DNA from: Pelodera strongyloides
Taxonomy: Eukaryota > Nematoda > Chromadorea > Rhabditida > Rhabditidae
Length of the DNA stretch: 64,000 nt
Direction of reading: 5' to 3'
NCBI GenBank assembly: GCA_036852015.1
Contig: JAANDG010000482.1
Coordinates: 1-64,000, forward strand
A program made the translations under genes and the position numbers. Each line of letters opens with the position of its first letter. The stretch's first letter is position 1. The notes under the pieces were generated by a model. That model did not search any database. It saw only the letters and a list, made by a program, of their open reading frames with translations, and was not told the DNA's origin. Positions 48,535-59,471 of the stretch are shown here, piece by piece.

Positions 48535-49921
48535 TTTCTGCAAAATGACGGTGATAAATTCTGAAATATTTCCTTATCTGTTGACGGTATTCCATTGTGA
48601 TAAACAGGGTAGACAATTGAATCGATTAATAACATTGTAAATTGTTTGGAACAGAGACACAGGCTAATAGAGCAGACACTGCGAAGGACACCGCACAGTA
48701 AATAAGAAGACTTATCTTGAAGGAATTGTTTGCAAATGATTCTCAGCACACGTATTTACAAGGCAAATTTAAGTGGCCTTTTAAAGTTAAGTGGACATGA
48801 ATACGAGTCGCAATATTGTTCACATTCGAAACAAACATTGAAGTGTACTAATTGCATGGCCAAATGGTAAACTTTGAACTTGTTATCTGTGGCAGATAAA
48901 GGTGCATTCTTTCAAAAGTTATTTCGTTGAAGGCAAGAGCGGGAGCGATTTTTATGGGAAGCGCGTTCTTCTACTACTTCTACAGTGGCCGTATGTACGA
49001 ACGCCGGGAGTATGCTCCCAGCCTTCCAGTGGGAGGTGAGTGATAGAGAGGGATCACACTAATCAGAGACACGCAGAGACAAGTTCTCCCAACCAGGGAG
49101 GCTCCCGCTGTTCGTGCATACGGCCGCAGCAGGTAGAGCATGAGTGGATCGTGCAAATTGGCTATGAAATGAGCTACCGTATCATAGGTTTTCTCTCCTG
49201 ATAACCAATCAGATAATTAAGAGGTTCTCCTGTTATTTAGCTTTGTACTTTCGAATTTGGGGAAGCAGGAGCCGCGTTCGGTGGTATTCTCAGCAATGCG
49301 TAGCGTGAAACTGATTGATCGGAAGATCTCATCCTATCTTTGCACTCTCTTTATATGCACTTCTGAATTAGGTAGGTCATATTTAAAGCTTCTAAGATAA
49401 CAAGTTCTGGCTGATTATCAGACGAGAGAGCGTGGCATCTGAAGAGACACCAGAGCTGGAGCAGAATTCTGATGACGCACATGGACTATATCACATGTTG
49501 AAGAGAGCAGACAATTAATCGACTGCTTCCGACTGCTATATGCTAATTTCTATTAATAGCAATTGTATATTTCAGGGAGCTTGGGCTGCTTGGGGCGCCC
49601 CTAGATTTGGACACGAGACTCCGTTGATCAACCAGAATCATATATTTATTCCTTCGGTGATCATCCGAACCCTCAAAACAAGTAACATACCTCATACGTT
49701 GGCTATGACCAAGCGAATCATTGTGACGATCCATCACACAAATTGCGGATTTTTTATTACCCGAAAAGTAACTGTATAATGGGGTATGCAAGTGAGCTGA
49801 AAATTTACCGTATCTTGGAACTACACGAGAATTTTTTTAATTTTTCATATGCAGGTTTCGTGCAGAAATACTGTAGTATTGACAGAATCACACCGAATTT
49901 TGGGGAAACTTGGAAACCTCA
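48535..49921. other. intergenic region upstream of PLD gene A
   Basis: Contains the palindrome 48985-49127 and the MITE 49778-49924. Otherwise nothing recognised. Confidence 0.5.
48985..49127. mobile_element. GGCCGTATT-tip palindrome (diverged)
   Basis: GTGGCCGTATGTACGAACGC plus GGGAGTATGCTCCC is mirrored by GGGAGGCTCCCGC and TTCGTGCATACGGCCGC. Confidence 0.7.
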
Positions 49922-49924
49922 TTA
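49778..49924. mobile_element. AATGGGGTTTGCAAG-family MITE
   Basis: TAATGGGGTATGCAAGTGAG ... AAACTTGGAAACCTCATTA with family interior. Its right tip supplies the TAA that ends the minus-strand frame at 49922. Confidence 0.88.
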
Positions 49925-50262
49925 CGATGCTTCGATTCTGGATGAACTAATAGAGAACGGGAGAGGTCCCATAAACACAGTTGTTGATGTGGTCCTCACG
50001 TCCGCCAGTAGGTCGTCTGGACGTCTGGAGTCGGAAGTCGGGTCGACGTCGGAGATGCCCTGAAAAGATAGAGACTTGTGAATGTCTTTTGTGTGTTTCT
50101 CCTTCATCAAAATCACGTTTACTTGTCTTTTTTGTTCGATAAGTTGGACCAAAACCTGCATTGCGGCCCTGGAAAGTAACCGTTCTGTACTAGAGACCAT
50201 GCCCGTAAAGTGGAGCTTTCCTCTTCTTTTGAGAGAACCCGTAATCTCTATTTCTCACATCC
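49922..50262 (-). pseudogene. partial gene, two exons, family not recognised
   Basis: Minus exons about 50262-50123 and 50059-49922. The first reads EIEITGSLKRRGKLHFTGMV then SSTERLLSRAAMQVLVQLIE QKRQ up to a GTAAAC donor. The second, after CTATCTTTTCAG, reads GISDVDPTSDSRRPDDLLAD, then VRTTSTTVFMGPLPFSISSS and ends at a TAA made by a MITE tip. The frames join in phase. No further exon was found upstream before the divergent gene at 50950, and a start codon is not clear. It may be a truncated gene or the 3' end of a dispersed one. Intron plus exon edge (50049-50115) is duplicated at 54393-54459. Confidence 0.45.
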
Positions 50263-50949
50263 ACATACATAGCTTCTGTTATATGTACAGACTTACAGAC
50301 CCTAGAATATCCAATATTGTCTACATTGTTACTCCAACGCACAGATTCTGTGATAAAAGCTACGCAATAAAACGAATTACGCTAACTCGGCGCTACGTTC
50401 TTGAGCGCCCGCACGCGCAACCACCTCCAGCCCCAAACGGCAGTGCGCGCGTGGTTTTCTGCTAAAAAGGATGTGCGCGCACAGCTTTCCGCTAATTACG
50501 AGACCGGGGGCAGGCAACGCGTCCAGATAGCGTTGCGGCAATGTCTTGATAGTGTCGATCTAGCAAACTTGCGTTTTGGATCTTGCATTTTTAGGAATTT
50601 TATTTTATATGCATTGGATTTTATATGAATACTTTATTCATTCATTTTAATTTAATCTTGATAACTTTATATGCTTTTCCCTCCAGTGTGCGTTGGCCGA
50701 GTGGCCAGGCGCTGGTTTCTTGTCAATTTGTACTGTAAACTGTAAAAGACAGTTATTTCACAGTTTCATTTGCTTACCTCGAAAGAGTCCTTAAATTTGT
50801 GTATGGGGGCTTGTTTCAATCTATTGTTTATGAAAACAAATGTCCGCTTTGTTTGACGTGTTCCATATGCTCCCATCTCGGATTAACTTGTCAAGTTTTA
50901 TGATAATTCGTGTACACTTTACAGGAGTCGTCGTAGTCACCGCATAGCA
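50263..50949. other. region upstream of the 360-aa gene
   Basis: Contains a CpG-rich stretch at 50395-50540 and a tRNA 5'-half-like motif GCGTTGGCCGAGTGGCCAG at 50692-50710 (box A only). No gene recognised. Confidence 0.45.
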
Positions 50950-53459
50950 ATGGATCGAAGTCGTTACGGTGAGTATAATTTATGTTTATTTCATAAGTAT
51001 GAAGAATTTACCTTACCAATTGTACCCATCGCGAAGATTCCATATATGTCATTAGCTATGCTCCGGCGGGGACGGAAATTCGCAAGGAATTTTAGTTCAC
51101 TGATATATTTGCTTGCGGCAACTTTAGAGCGAGAAGACTCTCAATACAGCCGCCGAAATGTGGAGAATTATTACCCAGAGGACGCGAGGCCGAGGCCTAT
51201 GCATGGATCCTATGAAAGGTTTTAGTCTACTTTAATATTATGTTCAATATATATACACTGAATTCATATTCAGCACTAGTTGAAATAGAGCTTGGTCATT
51301 TCGTTATTATTTCTGCGAATACTTTGTATTATTTGTTTGTATAGTTTCATCCACAGTACACTGTTGTTCACTTTTAAGGAATAGAAACAGCGACTACAAT
51401 CCGCGAACAATTGTCCTGTCTCGTAAGCGAACTTCCGAAGAGGTTGCGTTTTCCAAAGGTGAACAGAGGTGCGAGCATATTCTGTCTCTGTTTTCATCAT
51501 ATGGCCCAGTTTATTTATAAAACGTGTGTTTACTAGTTATTTTTCTTACCGTCCATTTTCAGGCCGCACAATACGGACCGGACATATTTGGACAGTAACC
51601 GTAACGTGTCTGTGAACAATGGAGAATGCAGGTTAGCTAGGTATTACTGTATAAATAAGATAATTGTACGCTTTATGTCTGAAGACAATCCCTGCATGAT
51701 GGCAAGGCGATGCATACTATGAATTCTACGCCATATATGCGGGTGGTGTGTTCTACGCCACTTTGACACTCTCAAGTTTCATGTGAGTAGCCGTCGTTAT
51801 ACGAATTAACGAATATCCAATTATTTTATGCTTCTTAAGACATTAATTTCTTGTATTTAAATTTTTGGCTTAAATCATTATGGACAGAAATATATATTAC
51901 ACTTTAAGATGCTTCGTCATTTGGCGGAAATGATACCCCAGCTAGGAAATCCGTGGTGTCTGTCGACGGCACCTTCCGAAGCGGCTTATAGACTGCTTAA
52001 GCTGGACGTTTGTCAAACAGCCACGAGAAACTTTGATAAAGGCTCCTTTTTGAAGTACGTTTCATTCGCTTAATCATTAAATCTTCCTTGGGACATTCAG
52101 TTTAAGGTTGTACCTGGTACTGTCCACCGAGGGCTTCAGCTATAGAGACCGTATTGTTCTCTTGTATTACGGAATGGTTGCGTATCGTAATTGATACTTC
52201 TAGTTTTTTTACAGGCTTTTGACAAAGCAGTTACTCCGGGCAGAAGTTGCGTCACGGGCAGTTGGCAGTGCGACCTGTCGTCAATATCTAGAAGAAGTAC
52301 AGACCAGTTGCCTAGACCGATCTATGCGAAACGTGAGTATCTTTATGTGTAGTATGATCCTCATCCTGAACAGGGCCCATTGCAATTTTTACATTCAATA
52401 TTTTATTTGTAACTTCATTTTACGACAACGATACAAGGGTTAGTATTGTCCTGTGTCGTGTTTATGTATAATCGTCCATTCAAGCGAGTCTACCTGCAAC
52501 CAAACAATTTCTTCTGCGTTTCGGATAAAATATCTCCTGTGAAACTCGGGCTTTTGACCGGCGATCTTCTACGTTCACTGAATACACTGTTGGGTGCTGT
52601 GCCTACTTGTGATTTCGTTGTGTATGTTTTTTACTTCTAGCTTGCAGTGGTTTCATTTCCCGACTACCGGGCTTGTCGGGCATCTTTGGACTCGGACTCT
52701 AATTTGTCTTACTTCTCTCTGGGATTTCCCATAGCTCTTAACTTGTTCCTTATTTAGGTCACGGATTGGCCTCGGTCAAATAGTGTACGGTTCCCCACTC
52801 TTTCAATCGGCAGCCACGGAGACAACTCGGAATTTTGTATGTCCCTTTTTTCTGTATAATTTGTTTCATATGGGTGATCCATTTGTGCCTTTTTCTCAAC
52901 GTATTCAATTTATTTTCGGTTTCGCTAGCCGTATATGTATAGAAAACACTATCCATACTAGTCTCCTTTAATTTGTTTCACCAGTTCATTCCCTCTTTGT
53001 TATAGGCTCTCGTGGACGACAACTCGTCAATGAAGATTGCGGAAATGATGTTGTTTGGAATTGATACTAATTCGGGCCGCTCATATTTCTGTGGATGGTT
53101 CCACGCGACGAGTAATCCCTTCACAAGGTAAAAATTATTTGTTCTCAGTTCAACGAATAATGAATGCATTTACCCTTGTGTGTGACGAGTGAGGTTTACC
53201 ACTTGTTTCTTTCAGCCTCAAACGCGACCTTCGACGAAACGCAGCTATGCACTTCCGTAACGCCCAACAGTCGGTGCTTGCCTCCGATTCGTTGCTACAG
53301 GAATTGGAAGCGATGAACGATCAGTACTTTGAATATACGAGAACAAACAGGAGCATCCGTGTGTTATCCTGTAGCAAAATAGTCGCACCGGTGTGTGTTA
53401 CCTCCGCAATGGGACGTTTCTTTGCCGTTAGCCAACATTCTGAGACATACCATGAGTAA
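50950..53459 (+). CDS. 360-aa protein of unknown family
   Basis: Exons 50950-50968, 51128-51218, 51563-51631, 51685-51742, 51909-52054, 52215-52332, 52485-52621, 52758-52836, 53006-53127, 53216-53459 (TAA); all phases fit. The first 80 residues are polar and low in hydrophobics (RSRYEREDSQYSRRNVENYY...), probably disordered. From about 80 on it is a folded-looking domain: MLRHLAEMIPQLGNPWC, LLRAEVASRAVGSATCRQYL, KLGLLTGDLLRSLNTLL, SRIGLGQIVYGSPLFQSAAT, MMLFGIDTNSGRSYFCGWFH, and a basic helix SLKRDLRRNAAMHFRNAQQ. No catalytic motif, signal peptide or membrane helix is visible. I do not recognise a family. Some exon choices (acceptor TTTAAG at 51908, donor CGG|GT at 51743) are forced by phase and could change. 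Confidence 0.72.
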
Positions 53460-54392
53460 AATATTCGCTGAATTGAAATGTTCGAATACGTGTTCGCTGT
53501 TCGTAGATCTTCAAATAATGCTGAGTTCCACTTTGATTGATTTGTTTAGTTTGTGTTCGTGTAATTTCAGCAGTACCAATAATTTGTAGTTATGTTTAGT
53601 TGCACATTTTGTATATAATCCAGTGACCAGTGAGTACCAGTTTACCTTGCATACATTCCTGATTTAGTGAATTTCAACGTGAGACTAATTTCCTTTGTTT
53701 TATGGTTTTAATAATTACTGGTACGTATTCTTTGTTTCCTTCTGTTACTAGTAATTTATCGAAAAAGTAACCTTTCTTTTAGTCTTTGGTCGAAGTGTAC
53801 ATTTTCTTACTTTCTTCTAAGTGTTAGGATTTCTTTTCGCGTTTTATTGATGGATTATCTTACTTTATACTTTAGCCAGATGTATTTGTAATATTTATCA
53901 TCAAATTATTAATATTACAGTGCTTTTTATTGCTTATAAGTATTGAATAAAAAAATTTGTATCAATTTCCCTCTTTTGTGTATACTATTTTTCATGTTGT
54001 TACCGTAGTTGCTGCACTATGTGTGGGCTAACCGCGCGAACGCGCGCACGCCTTGTCCCCGGTGCACACCTGCGACACTGCACCGCGCGGTAAAACGTGC
54101 GCGCGTTCGGGCGCTTAGCGACCAGAGCGATTACTACTAGTATTTGCACAGCACAATTCAAAATAGATGCAGACATGATACTAATTGCTTGGATCAGTAC
54201 TAGATCTGTGCTCATTGTTTACTTATTTTTAAAACAATTTTTTTCGGGAGTTCGAACCTGTCCTCAATGCTCGAATCTTTTAATCTATTTCTTTTGAACT
54301 TTACATTTATTCACGTCAAGCCAGTTTTGAATCCTCCTCTGCCTTTTCTGCAATAGACCAATATCACTTAATATTCACACTGTGTAATGTCA

Positions 54393-54459
54393 TCGGAGAT
54401 GCCCTGAAAAGATAGAGACTTGTGAATGTCTTTTGTGTGTTTCTCCTTCATCAAAATCA
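54393..54459 (-). repeat. 66-bp duplicate of an exon/intron edge
   Basis: TCGGAGATGCCCTGAAAAGA through CTCCTTCATCAAAATCA is identical to 50049-50115. The stretch includes the 3' splice site and intron end of the partial gene at 49922-50262. Confidence 0.9.
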
Positions 54460-54836
54460 GGCGTCGTGGCTCACTGGCAAAGTACTCGTCTCTCACCCAT
54501 ACGACCCGGGTTCGAATCCCGCCCAGTGCTACCATCTTGCAAACATGCCACGGCGTCGGGAATAAAGTTAAGGCGCTCCCCTTGCCTAGCCTTAGGACGG
54601 ACGTTTCGCTCTTAATCTCTGTATTCCGTCTTCCCTACATTCGACAATGGTCACTTCCCTGCCCTCTACCCTCTGCTCTCTACGGGACACATCGGCCAAG
54701 AGACACCGCCCGGATTGGAACTACAATGAAGATCCCCGACTTCTGGAAAAAACGGGACCCTCTATTCTACATGCTTAAGTCTATGTGTGATGATTGTATG
54801 TCTGAATAAAGTGGTATTCATAAAAATAAAAAAATA
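54460..54836 (+). mobile_element. tRNA-headed SINE
   Basis: Starts GGCGTCGTGGCTCACTGGCA (box A TGGCTCACTGG) and has box B GGTTCGAATCC at about 54509. The body is unrelated to tRNA and the tail is TAAAAATAAAAAAAT after an AATAAA at 54805. PolIII promoter boxes plus an A-rich tail are the SINE pattern. It sits directly at the end of the 66-bp duplicate. Confidence 0.7.
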
Positions 54837-55760
54837 GATGATCATACATCAAAACATTCACTCTGTGATTCATAACGATTCGTGTGCATTTTGATTATCC
54901 ATTATTGTCTCACAATTTATTTTTGCTCGTCCTTGAGCTTTGTTTCATCACTCTATGTTCCTGGCTGCGGCTCTTGTAGTCATTTCTGATTATTCCATTA
55001 CGACGTAACTCGTGGTTTTGGAGTTCCTTTGCTAGCTCTTTTTCGTTTGCCGCATTGTCTTTATGTTTTAATTCGTCCTTCGTAAACTCCCAAATGAGAG
55101 TGCTTGTTGCGGACACACTGGCCTATTCCCCTCTCTCCTCTGTTATAAGTGCCATCTGGGCCTATTGGCAACACTCTCTAGGGAGCCCATTATGGTAAAC
55201 TCCTTGCGCTCCGTCATCCAGTTTCGCCACTACCCGTTTTATGCCCTTGTTTATTCCAATTCCATAGCGCCTACTGTATATAACACTTGTTAGTGTGTTC
55301 TTTCGATGTCTTGAATTCTGTTTCTAACATAGACAAACGGGTGTATCAGTGCGAACGCTGTTTGCAGCCTTTTCCCACATCCTATGTTTTCTGTTCTCGA
55401 GCCTGAAGCCTTTTACACTTTGACTTTCTGTATTGTTTGCATTGTATGTGTATTTGTGTGAGTCCAATCAACCGCTCAAATCAATATATTTATTGGTTGT
55501 CCGCGTGCCAGCAAATCCCTGCGCGTAACGCAGAAACTGCCCGTTTGTGAATGTTATTCTGTTTGAATTCGGTTCTGTCTTAGACTTTTATAGCTTCGTG
55601 GGATACTGTTTGAACCCATTACCCCTTTCTTTCCTTCGTGTTACCTGTCAAGGCCAACTGGCCCGCCAAATTTAAAAAAAAAAGAAGCAAGGGCAAAGTC
55701 GCAATGTGGTATAATTCCTTCTTGCGTCCGCCATCCTCCCCAACCTCAGAATAGTCCCTT

Positions 55761-55830
55761 CACCTTTACACAACGCTGGACGACAGGCACAGAACGCCGA
55801 CAACCAGACACACAGACACGCAGAGGAGAC
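55761..55830 (-). repeat. inverted repeat, left copy
   Basis: ACACAACGCTGGACGACAGG CACAGAACGCC ... ACACGCAGAGG is the reverse complement (about 80 percent by eye) of 56755-56824. Confidence 0.65.
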
Positions 55831-56754
55831 CGTCCGGTCCGCGGTCTCGCCAGCGCGCCGGACCGCGACCGGCCCGTTTTTAAATTGCACAATGTGAACG
55901 CGAGAGTAAATATAAAGTAATGCAAGTGTGAATGTAAAGTGAGAGCAGGAAAAACAATGTGTACAGGACTCACGGCTACAACTTGTTTAAATGGATATGG
56001 TCATCAGTTTAGAATATCTTCTACACACCATTTACGCAGCGAACTTGTGGAGCCTTCGCCAAATTCCACCTAACAGAAGGTTGAAGGAAAATAAGATATT
56101 TCGCGGCTTCAAGCTGACACATCTTTTACCTCAATAATAGCTCGACCACCATAAATAGCCTCCAAATAGAGTATTTATTTATGTATATATTATAAATAAA
56201 ACGGTTCTGCTCACAATAGCTTCATAGGAAGATGAAATTGACCAGCGTAGTAAGTTGATCTAGCTCTAATCATCGTAGGGTGATATTGTCTTAATCTTAG
56301 ACCTTTCGAACATTTCAGACATTCCAGGCTCCTAAGTTTCCTCCATTCGTGTGCCTTCTGCTTCTGACGCGGATTTTACATTGCAGGCGTTTGGTTTGGG
56401 GCTTTAATGAACCTCGTGAAGAATCGACTGCATATTCCAAATTCCAATGAAGTAATCCTTCACCCCAATACCCGAAATAGTTTGCTTCTCACAAAAATAC
56501 CTGTCTACTCGTGTATTATTCGTTGCTCTGCTTAAATCTCTTAACAGAATAGTTTTTGTATCAAGTGAATACTTTTCTACTGAAAATAGGATAACTTTTT
56601 CCCAAATAAACACTACCCTTTACTCAGAGTGATTTTTTCATCAAGGGAATACTTTCTGCTCAAAATAAACAACATTCACACAAAATTAAGCACTCCTCTT
56701 CAAACGCGAAAAGGAGTTATAAAATGCACGGTGCACGCGAAAGGAGGCGGAGCC

Positions 56755-56824
56755 ACCTCTGCGTGTCTGTTGTCTGCTGTCGGGCGCTCTGTGCCTGGCA
56801 TCCAGCGTTGTGTCTTCACCTTTT
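56755..56824 (+). repeat. inverted repeat, right copy
   Basis: CCTCTGCGTGTCTGTTGTCT ... TGTGCCTGGCATCCAGCG TTGTGT mirrors 55761-55830. GGAGGCGGAGCC lies just before it. Confidence 0.65.
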
Positions 56825-57340
56825 TGTGTCCTGCTCCTCATTCCTCCTCAGAGCTCCTAAGGATTCTCCTTTTATTAAATATTAAATATTTATTAACAAA
56901 TTAAAATGTGTTTATCAATATGATGGAAAATATTCTGTAACAGTCGAATGGCCATTGTTTTAATTATCTTGAACAAATAGAACAAATTACTATGAGTATT
57001 CGTACATCTTATGTTATCCCACTAACCGCTCTCTCGTTTGTTGTATTTAAGTCATTTTAGCTGCGGAGTGAATGTGAATGTGAATGAAGCAGATGATTTT
57101 TTTTCTGGATGTGTTTTACAGTTTTACTCCTACTCCTTGCCTTCATAGCATATTAAATTTAAAACAACTTTTCTTTAATGTGGTCAAACTTTGTATGCTC
57201 TGTATAGACTTGCACAAGGATGGTCCTATCTATGAAATTCAAAATTGAATTGTTCCCTAGTTCCCTTGTTATGTGTTCGCGTTTGATTTCTGTAACTGAA
57301 TACTGTTATTTTTTGGGTGTTTAATTTGTGCCGTTTAGCC

Positions 57341-59396
57341 ATGCTTTCGTTATCATCGTTGGTGGTGTTAACTCCTATGAAACAATCGCCAGATCATAAT
57401 TTGGTCCGAATTCACAGGTATGTTGAATCACATGCGCGTTTTGACCCACTTCCCAGATATCATTGAAGTGCTGCTCATTTTTAGAGATTTAATTTGGGGC
57501 CGGAGCTAATTGTCAATTTCAATTTATTTATGGGGTTATACGAGACAAGGACCAGTTTTGGTTTTGATGATGGGAATTGGAGTTATAATACCAAATAGCA
57601 CCAACTTCAACATAGAGAAATTGATTGATTCAGGTTGTGGGCTTGTAGGTTAGTAAGTTTCTATCAGATATGCTGTTTTGTATGTCTGTGCTTAAATGTC
57701 AGTGTTCTCATTCATATAGATATTTAGGGAATATGAACTCGACTCTGAGCGCCTACTCCATATTGCTGGCGGTGAACATACTGGAATCATCATTTATAAG
57801 CCGTCGCCTTCAAAAATAGGTCGGTGTTTTTTAATGCATTCTATAATTATTCATCTTGTGTACATGACCAATGTATGCTTGCAATTTCTATTGGCTAATG
57901 GCTGATGTTGCACATTATTGGTCATTGGTCCCAGTTGTGTATTGATGTAGTGAATCGACTATCGGTGGAGCGGATCAAATCCGAGTTCCGAGTCGAGTAA
58001 ACCGTTTGTATGTGTGCTATTATTTAGATGATGATTTCCAAATGGAGCTTTCGTTTGCTGTGTGGCTGACCAATGGACAGGAACGTAAACAGGTGAGTGG
58101 ATGGTTCAGATTAACTTAACTTCTGACTTACTTCTTACTGGTCTTGCGTTCGATTTTCAGGATGAAGTTTGTGTCTTTGTGCGATTGTGCCTATGTAGCT
58201 TCTGAGTTCTGATGTAGTAGGCTCAGTTTCGGTGTCTGCCCTATGTTCTGATTAATTCTTCTTCTTGATTCTTGGTTTAGGAGAAACGGACCCTTCGCTT
58301 CTGGACCACCCACGGAGTGACCGATAATGTGGGAAGAGTTGCCGCCCACAAGTTCTTCATGAATCTTCTGGTCAATATGCCTAAGGGTGGGTTTGGGCTA
58401 ACCTATTATCGACAGAATAAAAATAGACTCGCCATTCTTGATGACCGGTGCACTATACGGTAGTTCTCGTGTGCAAGAAACTCAACTAGCTCAGTAATAT
58501 TGCATTGCTCATAACACTAATTCTGTACGTACGATTACTCTATTCTATTTGTATAGTTTATTTGTTTTCAGACTACACCTCATTCATGAAGCGTATTCTG
58601 AAACAGCTGCAAACTGGATTCCCGGAGATTCAGTCGGTGGAATTGGATATGAAATTTGCTTCTGAAGAGGAGATGGTCGCCATCCCGGATGCTACACAAT
58701 ATGGTGGGGAGGAAGTCGTGTTCTTTCTTTTTGTGTTTCGGGAGGAATCTCCTTTTTTTATCTTTCTATGATTTCCTCGGGAATACAAATACAATTATGT
58801 GTAATCATGGGTGTTTTGTGGTCTTAGAATGAATGGCAGAGGAAATGAACGGATGATCGTATATTATAAATATGGAGTTGTTCTTGAAGTTATGAGAACC
58901 ACAAGATATTATCATTTAGTTTGAAGTACCTTTCCGTGAGTGCATCTTGTATTTTAAAAGGTGTCTCTGTGTTCCAAATCTGTTTTTTTTTTCAGAATCG
59001 AGTTCCGAAGTTGAGGAGGTTACTGCTGGCCATATCCAAGAGGTACCCGAATTTGTTATATTTCTTTTAATTGTGTCACAGACATTATTCAATGCTACAA
59101 TGCTGTGTGTTTGTTGTAGAGCAAATAAACACTAATTACAGAATAGCAACTCGGATGACCCGAGTGCCTTTTATTTAGTGTGCATAGTAATAATATAAAA
59201 CGTGTATTATAATAAACAATAACAATAACATCATAGAGGACTACATGGTAGTTAAGCAATCATTGAGTCTGATTAATTGAGACTTGCTAAGCTATACCAC
59301 ATATGGGCGGGAGTGGATGTTGTGAGTTGTGATTACTAGTGCGCGCGGAAAACTGTTGTAACACTCAAAAGTTAAAGCAACACGCCTACCTAGGTG

Positions 59397-59471
<75 letters not shown>

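Larger units (their letters stand above)
53460..57340. other. 3.9-kb region without a supported gene
   Basis: T-rich 3' flank to about 54000, a CpG-rich patch at 54030-54125, the duplicated 66-bp segment 54393-54459, a SINE 54460-54836, and the inverted pair 55761-55830 / 56755-56824. A charged minus-strand frame at 54910-55116 (KDELKHKDNAANEKELAKEL) has no gene context and may be a transposon relic. No exon set could be assembled. Confidence 0.55.

Noticed and set aside
54466..54536. functional tRNA gene
   Set aside because: Box A and B are present but no good anticodon arm forms, and the downstream body and A-rich tail fit a SINE.
54910..55116. 68-codon charged minus-strand gene
   Set aside because: No splice context, neighbours or family; kept only as a possible transposon relic.
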